Shown: one piece after another, positions 37,450 to 41,804 of the stretch
Layout of the letters: every line of letters starts with the position of its first letter
Position numbering within the stretch: position 1 is the first letter of the stretch
Virus record (IMG/VR): IMGVR_UViG_3300045999_009121
Span: 1-41,804 of that record
From: a virus
Length of the DNA stretch: 41,804 bases
Strand: one strand, 5' to 3'
Program-made: the position numbers and the translations under genes
The notes under the pieces: model-generated
What the model was told of the DNA's origin: nothing
Databases searched by the model: none
The model's input: only the letters and a program-made list of their open reading frames with translations

Positions 37450-37472
37450 GTTTCAATCCCTAAGAAGGGTTA
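37450..37472 (-). CRISPR. Lone CRISPR-repeat-like unit
   Basis: On the minus strand it reads TAACCCTTCTTAGGGATTGA then AAC: an imperfect hairpin followed by the ATTGAAAC handle typical of cyanobacterial repeats. The final 12 bases (AGGGATTGAAAC) are identical to those of the unit ending at 27108. No second repeat lies nearby. It lies about 100 nt downstream of a CGCTACGCTA element, in the crRNA sense. Confidence 0.5.
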
Positions 37473-37490
37473 GCCAGCATCTAACACTAT

Positions 37491-37505
37491 CCCCTAGCGT
37501 AGGGG
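37491..37505. repeat. Palindromic variant of the repeated element
   Basis: CCCCTAGCGTAGGGG is a perfect 6-bp hairpin with a GCG loop. On the minus strand CCCCTACGCTAGGGG resembles CGCTACGCTAGGGG. It lies 44 nt from copy 16, so this region has two tandem related elements. Confidence 0.5.
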
Positions 37506-37549
37506 CTAAGAGATAGTAGTCAGGACAATGTGCCGCATCGTCTATCCAG

Positions 37550-37559
37550 TAGCGTAGCG
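37550..37559 (-). promoter_or_regulatory. CGCTACGCTA element, copy 16 (before the RNA-gene region)
   Basis: On the minus strand this reads GGACGCTACGCTACTGGATA. The next features downstream are the CRISPR-like unit, tRNA-like gene, tRNA-Tyr and the 44-aa gene, with no CDS in the first 500 nt. If it is a promoter, it drives RNA genes. Confidence 0.55.
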
Positions 37560-37602
37560 TCCTTGAGGATAGGAGCTTAATGGTTAGTCATTGAGGATAA
37601 AG

Positions 37603-38166
37603 CTATACTTCACCCTTAGTGTCTTTGCCATTAAGGATATCAATAGCGCCCAACACTTCGCCCAAAGCTTTAGACAGTTTGACCTGGGCTTTGTGTTCCT
37701 TGGAGTTAGGTCTGCCTGACAACATCTCAATCTGTGCTTTGCGAAGGATATCAACGCAAGCGCTGACCATTTCTGCAATGTCGTATCTACTATCTCTCTG
37801 CAAGTTAGCAGGGGTGAATAGAGATAGCTGAGATGCAATGGTACTCACGGGCATACGGTACTCCTCAAACGCGGTAATCTCTGCTGGTGGGTTTTCCATG
37901 GTTGCTAATGCACTGGTAATATCAAAAGTTTGAGCGCGGTCTAACTGATCTGGATTAGTCATCATGTAACTAGAGCCTTCTCCTTTGCCGCCAGCAATAG
38001 TTTGAATTTCCCAGCCAGCTTTCTTCAGCTTGTGGATACAATCTGATGGGCGGTTAATCTTTGCATAGTCCTTTAAATCATTCTCATGGTGTTGACCACC
38101 AGTAGCAAGGAGAGAAAGGACTAACAATTGACTAGGCGCTGTAGGGGCTTCAAGAAATGCAGTCAT
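37603..38166 (-). CDS. Winged-HTH early protein
   Basis: This 187-aa protein has residues about 10-55 in a winged helix-turn-helix layout (LLVLSLLATGGQHHENDLKD then YAKINRPSDCIHKLKKAGWE and a wing IQTIAGGKGEGSSY). The C-terminal half is helical. It may be a regulator or a replication-associated DNA-binding protein. A palindromic operator with the same core and spacing as at the Xre gene lies 7 nt before its ATG, so it is probably under Xre control. Confidence 0.65.
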   Translation of the reverse strand: MTAFLEAPTAPSQLLVLSLLATGGQHHENDLKDYAKINRPSDCIHKLKKAGWEIQTIAGGKGEGSSYMMTNPDQLDRAQTFDITSALATMENPPAEITAFEEYRMPVSTIASQLSLFTPANLQRDSRYDIAEMVSACVDILRKAQIEMLSGRPNSKEHKAQVKLSKALGEVLGAIDILNGKDTKGEV

Positions 38167-38173
38167 ACGTTTA

Positions 38174-38205
38174 GCTATTAGATAGTGTTAGTTCTATCTA
38201 ATAGC
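38174..38205. promoter_or_regulatory. Operator 2: 12-bp inverted repeat before the wHTH gene
   Basis: GCTATTAGATAG (38174-38185) and CTATCTAATAGC (38194-38205) pair perfectly around 8 nt. The inner cores ATTAGATA and TATCTAAT are 10 nt apart, exactly as at 30202-30239. Its right arm runs directly into the repeated element at 38202-38211. Confidence 0.75.
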
Positions 38206-38211
38206 GTAGCG
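38202..38211 (-). promoter_or_regulatory. CGCTACGCTA element, copy 17 (fused to operator 2)
   Basis: On the minus strand this reads AACGCTACGCTATTAGATAG. The last four bases of the core are shared with the operator arm. It lies 35 nt upstream of the wHTH gene. Confidence 0.6.
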
Positions 38212-38215
38212 TTAC

Positions 38216-38821
38216 CTACTCTTCGTCTAAAGACGTATCATTGGCTGAATCATAGTCATCATCATCTTCATCATCAGCATCTTCAATATCATCTAGCTCC
38301 TCTTGAGTCAACTCATAAGTAGCATCATTGAAAGCAATAGGCGCTGTGACTTCAGGCTGACGTTGAGCTAACTCAATATCAAGACCAGCCACTTCTACAG
38401 TATCTTGGCAATTACCACACTCACCACCACAAGGAGAGAGTGCTGTGACTTGAGTAAATGCACCACGGGCTACATCCTTAATTAAGGACAGTTGTTGTGT
38501 TGTGAGAGCGTTGAAGTCAATAGATAAGACTTCATTTACTAGGAATAGCTTAGTCTCGGCATCTTGAACCATAGCTTTAGTTGTGGCTGTGTAAGGGTAT
38601 AAATAACCTTGATTCCCGCGAGTAACTTCTTCTCCTGTGGCAGGATTAAAACGCTTGCCATTGTCTAAGATAAAAGACTTCTCGTTAGACACCATTACTT
38701 TTGCAACCTGTAATCCGTGAAGATATTGATTGCTATAAGTATGAGCATCAGCATAGTAGATTACAGAGCCAGCGTGAAGTTCAGAAGGATGTACGGGGTC
38801 AGTTTCAAATAGGTTTGTCAT
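38216..38821 (-). CDS. Early protein with Cys cluster and acidic tail
   Basis: This 201-aa protein has a Cys cluster SPCGGECGNCQDT (about 128-140) that could bind a metal. The last 40 residues are strongly acidic (DDIEDADDEDDDDYDSAND), reminiscent of the acidic tails of ssDNA-binding and replication-accessory proteins. Its start is coupled (TAATG) to the lipoprotein gene upstream. The N-terminal domain was not recognised. Confidence 0.65.
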   Translation of the reverse strand: MTNLFETDPVHPSELHAGSVIYYADAHTYSNQYLHGLQVAKVMVSNEKSFILDNGKRFNPATGEEVTRGNQGYLYPYTATTKAMVQDAETKLFLVNEVLSIDFNALTTQQLSLIKDVARGAFTQVTALSPCGGECGNCQDTVEVAGLDIELAQRQPEVTAPIAFNDATYELTQEELDDIEDADDEDDDDYDSANDTSLDEE

Positions 38822-38952
38822 TATTGTTTAGATTCAGGTTGAGGTTGTGGTTCAGTTGGACAATCTGGATAACCAGGAGCGCAATCAACACCCCTTGATT
38901 CACAGCCAGCTAACAGCACAACTAGAACGCAAAAGATGTTGATTATTCTCAT
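38821..38952 (-). CDS. 43-aa lipoprotein
   Basis: This 43-aa protein (MRIINIFCVLVVLLAGCESR then GVDC...) has a signal peptide with lipobox LAGC; cleavage would leave Cys17 lipidated. The mature part is about 27 aa with two further Cys and a Pro/Gln-rich tail (PTEPQPQPESKQ). Small Pro-rich lipoproteins occur as outer-membrane spanins (Rz1-like) and as superinfection-exclusion proteins; no partner i-spanin was seen next to it. Confidence 0.65.
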   Translation of the reverse strand: MRIINIFCVLVVLLAGCESRGVDCAPGYPDCPTEPQPQPESKQ

Positions 38953-39077
38953 GGTTTTGGTTAAGTATTGAATGAGGTAAGATGTGTCACGCAACTACAA
39001 GTACGCAATATCTTTTTACAGGTTCCGTTTAGCTGTCAAGAATCCTCGTCCAGTTACGTCTTCCAAACCTCATTATC
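38953..39077. other. Leader between lipoprotein and next minus-strand gene
   Basis: This is 125 nt without an ORF. AATGAGGT near 38970 and ACCTCATT near 39068 are 8-bp inverted repeats that could close a long-range loop. No promoter was recognised. Confidence 0.3.
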
Positions 39078-39809
39078 TTATACGTCTACAGTTGTATCAA
39101 AGTCAGCGCCGTCATCTACAGCAGCACTTAGCATCACAGGCACATTACCCTTGAGAGCATGGTACTGAGCAATAGCAACAGCATCAATAGTTGCATTGCC
39201 AGTAATAGGGACAAGATTGCCATCGTAGGCTTGTTCTCCAATCTTAGACACAATCTCACGACCTTCACCCTCAATCCATGCAGCTACTTTCTTCAAGTAT
39301 TCCTTGGTAGTCTTGTCAACCTTAGCATCGTCAACAACTGCAAACTCTAGAGTATCAATACCCTTACGGTTCTTGGTTTCATACTTGGATGGTTTGAATG
39401 TGGTAACAACTTCGTAGAGAGCTTTACCACTGTTCTGCACTACCGCCATGTGCTTTTCAAAGTTCTGTTGAGCTTTGGTCACAAGGTACGTTGCAATCAA
39501 TGAACCAACTGGAAGGAACTCATGCTTGTTCTTAGGGCTAGGCAATACAATCCAATAGAGAACCCAAATCTTTTCAGTGATAGGAGTCACTTCTTTGGTT
39601 TGCTCATCTTCACGGGTGCGGAGTTCACCATAGAAGTGTGATAGACCTACAATAGCTGCATCGGGATAAATGGGGTTGTCATTCTCATCACGAATAAATC
39701 CATCTGCCTGAAAAGCAAAACATCTTTCCTTATTGTTGTAACGCAAGGGAAATGGCGGTACTGATACTTTAATGTCACCAGTGGAAGGTTTTTCAAATAC
39801 AATGGTCAT
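39078..39809 (-). CDS. Conserved-looking early protein (replication/recombination candidate)
   Basis: This 243-aa protein is beta-rich at the N-terminus (KVSVPPFPLRYNNKERCFAF), with a helical C-terminal part and a short acidic end (DDGADFDTTVDV). Its position among early DNA-metabolism genes and its acidic tail could fit an ssDNA-binding or annealing protein, but no OB-fold or RecT motif can be shown. It has an exceptionally long, structured leader of about 300 nt. Confidence 0.6.
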   Translation of the reverse strand: MTIVFEKPSTGDIKVSVPPFPLRYNNKERCFAFQADGFIRDENDNPIYPDAAIVGLSHFYGELRTREDEQTKEVTPITEKIWVLYWIVLPSPKNKHEFLPVGSLIATYLVTKAQQNFEKHMAVVQNSGKALYEVVTTFKPSKYETKNRKGIDTLEFAVVDDAKVDKTTKEYLKKVAAWIEGEGREIVSKIGEQAYDGNLVPITGNATIDAVAIAQYHALKGNVPVMLSAAVDDGADFDTTVDV

Positions 39810-40103
39810 GCTGTTACTGTTACTGTTTAGCTAATTGAACTGGGGAGTAAGGGCGTACAGTTAGACTAATTGACGTTGCTAAAGATACGCCCTTACATGG
39901 GTTTAAACCATCCCCTACTGTAAGACAGCAGGAGATAGCATAAGGGTTGTCCTTTGGTTAGCTTGCAAGACACCTATGGATATACCCCATCCCCTAACGT
40001 AGTCATTGCTGGCAAGCCACGCTATACGTTAAGAGATGAGGTTCTGGTGTGAGACAAAAAAGAATCAAGGAGTTGAGTAAGGCAATCCTATCCTCTCCCC
40101 TAG
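39810..40103 (-). ncRNA. Structured ~300-nt leader or non-coding RNA region
   Basis: Several inverted repeats are nested here. GTAAGGGCGTA (39847-39857) pairs perfectly with TACGCCCTTAC (39886-39896). GGTTTAAACC is a palindrome (39900-39909). CTACTGT and ACAGCAG flank 3 nt. TAACGTA and TACGTTA bracket about 23 nt near 40000-40030. No ORF was found. It may be a regulatory leader, a small RNA or an origin. A CGCTACGCTA element sits at its upstream (right) end. Confidence 0.45.
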
Positions 40104-40113
40104 TAGCGTAGCG
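40104..40113 (-). promoter_or_regulatory. CGCTACGCTA element, copy 18
   Basis: On the minus strand this reads GGACGCTACGCTACTAGGGG. The next minus-strand start is 294 nt away, across the structured leader. Confidence 0.55.
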
Positions 40114-40138
40114 TCCTTGAAGATAAAGAACTGGATGT

Positions 40139-40735
40139 TTAGCCCTTGGGTAAAGACTTTGGAGTTTGTGACCTACGAACTCTAATGTGCTTGCCTTGTG
40201 TTACATCAAAATAGCGTTCTAACGCTTGATGAGCGTCATCAAAGTTGGCTTTGACATACGCACTGTTGTAAGAGTAAGTAGTAGTAACTGTTTTTGTAAA
40301 GACTTGTGGATGTTCTTTACACAGCTTTTCCATAAGCTCTGAGTCTTCTAGGTCTATACAACATTCAATTTTAATAGGGTTGTTCTGAATACATATAGCT
40401 TCAGCACTACCTTCTAGTCGATTACCTAACTCATCGCTCAAAGCAATGATGGATTCATCAACAAAAGACTTAGCCCTCTCCATAGATTGAGCGTACTCCT
40501 TGATAGCCTTAGCCCGTTCCTTATAGAACTCAGCATTAGACTCAAGACGTTTCCTTAGTTCAATGAGTAAGTCAACACCAGCTTCCTGTGTTTCAAGGAT
40601 GGACTGTAGTTGAGATAGGAGTTGTGAGTTATCAGTATTCTCATCGCCTAGTAAGTCCACAAGTTCATCTGCTTGATGTGCAGTAGCTCTTACTAGGGCC
40701 AATTCATTAGGAATGTATTGTGTCATTGCCGTCAT
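40139..40735 (-). CDS. Gp157-like coiled-coil protein
   Basis: This 198-aa protein has residues 10-110 forming long charged helices (FYKERAKAIKEYAQSMERAK). A compact beta segment follows (ICIQNNPIKIECCIDLEDSE), and the end is basic (GKHIRVRRSQTPKSL). This helix-then-(I)x-NP-x-I-beta layout is that of the siphovirus Gp157 family found next to recombination genes. The biochemical role of the family is unclear. It starts at the first of two nearby ATGs. Confidence 0.65.
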   Translation of the reverse strand: MTAMTQYIPNELALVRATAHQADELVDLLGDENTDNSQLLSQLQSILETQEAGVDLLIELRKRLESNAEFYKERAKAIKEYAQSMERAKSFVDESIIALSDELGNRLEGSAEAICIQNNPIKIECCIDLEDSELMEKLCKEHPQVFTKTVTTTYSYNSAYVKANFDDAHQALERYFDVTQGKHIRVRRSQTPKSLPKG

Positions 40736-40742
40736 TAATTAA

Positions 40743-40769
40743 ATTACCCCACCACATAGGTGAGGTATT
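40743..40769. terminator. Hairpin between minus-strand genes
   Basis: TACCCCACC and GGTGAGGTA form a 9-bp stem with one mismatch around a 5-nt loop, just upstream of the Gp157-like gene. A related sequence (ATTACCCCAC...GGGTAA) occurs at 41051-41077 before the 85-aa gene. It could be an RNA-processing or termination site. Confidence 0.4.
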
Positions 40770-40775
40770 CATGGA

Positions 40776-41033
40776 CTAGCCAACACTAGAGAGCATGGCT
40801 TCAACTGGAATAGCTGGCAACTCTACGGTAGGCTTAGCAATAGCACTGAACTGAGCGCTTAGGTCTTGTGCTGGTAGCTCTGACTCAATGAGTGGTAGCT
40901 TAAACACAGGATGTCTATTATCTGCATAGGCAATAGCCAACTCGGCTGCTAAACCTAAGTTATAGGGATGATAGAATACTCTGCGCCCATATTCATCATG
41001 GTCAACAAAATAGCAATACTTTTCTTCAGGCAT
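40776..41033 (-). CDS. Hypothetical early protein
   Basis: This 85-aa protein has an aromatic-rich N-terminus (KYCYFVDHDEYGRRVFYHPY) followed by an Ala-rich helix and a Pro-containing C-terminus (LPAIPVEAMLSSVG). It lies between the Gp157-like and MazG-like genes. The family is not recognised. Confidence 0.65.
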   Translation of the reverse strand: MPEEKYCYFVDHDEYGRRVFYHPYNLGLAAELAIAYADNRHPVFKLPLIESELPAQDLSAQFSAIAKPTVELPAIPVEAMLSSVG

Positions 41034-41117
41034 AGTTTTAGTTCATAAATGATTACCCCACTCCGTAGAGCAGGGTAAAGGATTATTTGCAGGTCATATG
41101 TTTGTACCAAAGGGGAC

Positions 41118-41157
41118 GACTACGTTTAGTCAACTCAGACTACGTTTAGTCAACTCA
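41118..41157. repeat. Tandem 20-nt repeat with internal palindromes
   Basis: GACTACGTTTAGTCAACTCA occurs twice with no spacer. Each copy contains the inverted repeat GACT-ACGTTT-AGTC, and on the minus strand each offers TTGACT, a -35-like hexamer. Two palindromes spaced exactly 20 bp apart (about two helical turns) look like a cooperative operator pair upstream of the 85-aa gene. Confidence 0.6.
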
Positions 41158-41175
41158 TATTAATATTCTACCCCC

Positions 41176-41185
41176 TAGCGTAGCG
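41176..41185 (-). promoter_or_regulatory. CGCTACGCTA element, copy 19
   Basis: On the minus strand this reads AAGCGCTACGCTAGGGGGTA, 18 nt upstream of the tandem repeats and 142 nt from the start of the 85-aa gene. Confidence 0.55.
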
Positions 41186-41207
41186 CTTGAGGATAGATAC
41201 TTGAAAG

Positions 41208-41792
41208 TTAGGCAAGGTCGTAGCTAATTAACTCTACTTTGTCAGGGTAAATTTCAGCGCCTAATGTAACGCTATCTAATACTTGTCTAGCCGCATCCTC
41301 TCTGGACAATGCTTGAACTGTGTGATTAGACTCTACACCATCAATTTCTACTACCACATTGTAGTATGGTGCTGTGGCAAGGGCAGCTTTACGCTCTTGA
41401 GCTTCAGCATTAACAGCTTTAAGATTAATGGTATCGACTGCCAATGCAATAGCACGATGGTAGGCAGGTTCTAAATAGAACTTACCCTCAATAAGACCTT
41501 GCTTGAGGTAGCAGATAGAATCTACCATCTCCTCAATAGCATCAGTCTCGCAATCACGACCGTTGTGCGCTTGTAATGGTGTACCGTATTCTGCTAGTCC
41601 AATAGCTTTGCGATTCCATACTTCCATGCAGAGTAGATTAGTACCTGAATGAAGTCCAGTCAGGTCAAGAATAACTAGGTCATGAATAGAAGCGGTAGTT
41701 TTCTTGATTGGCGCTGGCTGTGTTGATTTAACAAGACAATACAGTTGAGCAAATTCCTTAAGCTTAGAATTATCAGCCTGGACTTCTGACAC
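41208..41792 (-). CDS. MazG-like nucleotide pyrophosphohydrolase-type protein
   Basis: This is 194 aa from GTG 41792. The frame is open to the window edge, so the true start may lie outside. Residues 58-100 carry WNRKAIGLAEYGTPLQAHNG then RDCETDAIEEMVDSICYLKQ. This is the G---YG-PLQ--NGRD---DA-EE--D---YL layout of MazG-like all-alpha NTP pyrophosphohydrolases of phages. The C-terminal 45 residues form a small separate beta/alpha piece (YNVVVEIDGVESNHTVQALS). Its likely role is nucleotide-pool control. Confidence 0.7.
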   Translation of the reverse strand: MSEVQADNSKLKEFAQLYCLVKSTQPAPIKKTTASIHDLVILDLTGLHSGTNLLCMEVWNRKAIGLAEYGTPLQAHNGRDCETDAIEEMVDSICYLKQGLIEGKFYLEPAYHRAIALAVDTINLKAVNAEAQERKAALATAPYYNVVVEIDGVESNHTVQALSREDAARQVLDSVTLGAEIYPDKVELISYDLA

Positions 41793-41804
41793 GTGTTCAA
41801 TCTC

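Noticed and set aside
38821-38952. Calling the lipoprotein an o-spanin (Rz1)
   Set aside because: No overlapping or adjacent i-spanin gene is present, and the gene is on the early strand.
1-41804. T7-like podovirus identity
   Set aside because: No DNA polymerase or RNA polymerase gene is present in the window, and no tail-tube set can be identified, so the morphotype cannot be fixed.

Overview
The window reads as part of a tailed-phage genome that infects a cyanobacterium, probably a filamentous one. A canonical head module is present in the usual order: small terminase, large terminase, portal, scaffold, major capsid protein. It is followed by head-completion, tail and fibre genes. A zinc-finger/TOPRIM primase, a PD-(D/E)XK nuclease, a Gp157-like protein and a MazG-like protein mark the early module. 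The cyanobacterial link rests on CRISPR-repeat-like units ending AGGGATTGAAAC, which resemble Nostoc/Anabaena-type repeats, and on the TAGCGTAGCG repeats, which resemble small dispersed repeats of cyanobacterial genomes; both are recalled, not searched. No integrase, DNA polymerase, RNA polymerase, tape-measure gene or recognisable endolysin was seen.

Layout. 1-800 is a leader with hairpins and repeats. 1.6-9.4 kb (+) is a tightly coupled operon of glycine-rich and long-helical proteins; four neighbours are tandem paralogs, and these may be internal/ejection proteins. 9.7-17.2 kb (+) holds terminases, portal, an overlapping scaffold and the capsid protein. 17.5-29.1 kb (+) holds further structural genes: a probable ADP-ribosyltransferase, two helix-hairpin-helix paralogs, a beta-helical tail protein, a Cys-rich tail protein, a SWIM zinc-finger protein and fibre genes. 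29.05-41.8 kb is mainly minus strand: primase, an Xre-type regulator, a DUF932-like protein, nuclease, tRNA-Tyr, a wHTH protein, a lipoprotein, Gp157-like and MazG-like proteins. Three plus-strand genes lie inside it, including a Dps-like ferritin.

The most striking architecture is that almost every junction in the plus-strand late region holds one to three short minus-strand genes. Just upstream of most of these lies the same element, CGCTACGCTA on the minus strand, often followed by a short G-run. There are 18 exact copies and one near-exact copy, all in one orientation, and 15 of the 19 lie 15-39 nt before a minus-strand start codon. The same element precedes the early genes and the tRNA region. 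I infer a phage-specific early promoter or operator whose regulon is scattered through the late region as small cassettes.

Other unusual features: a degenerate repeat-spacer-repeat and a third lone CRISPR-like repeat, both lying in the crRNA sense of the local minus-strand transcription, which makes them candidates for RNA anti-CRISPR mimics; twin palindromic operators of identical geometry at the Xre gene and at the wHTH gene; a 362-nt dual-coding overlap between portal and scaffold; and a 34-nt exact duplication that leaves a five-codon gene relic.
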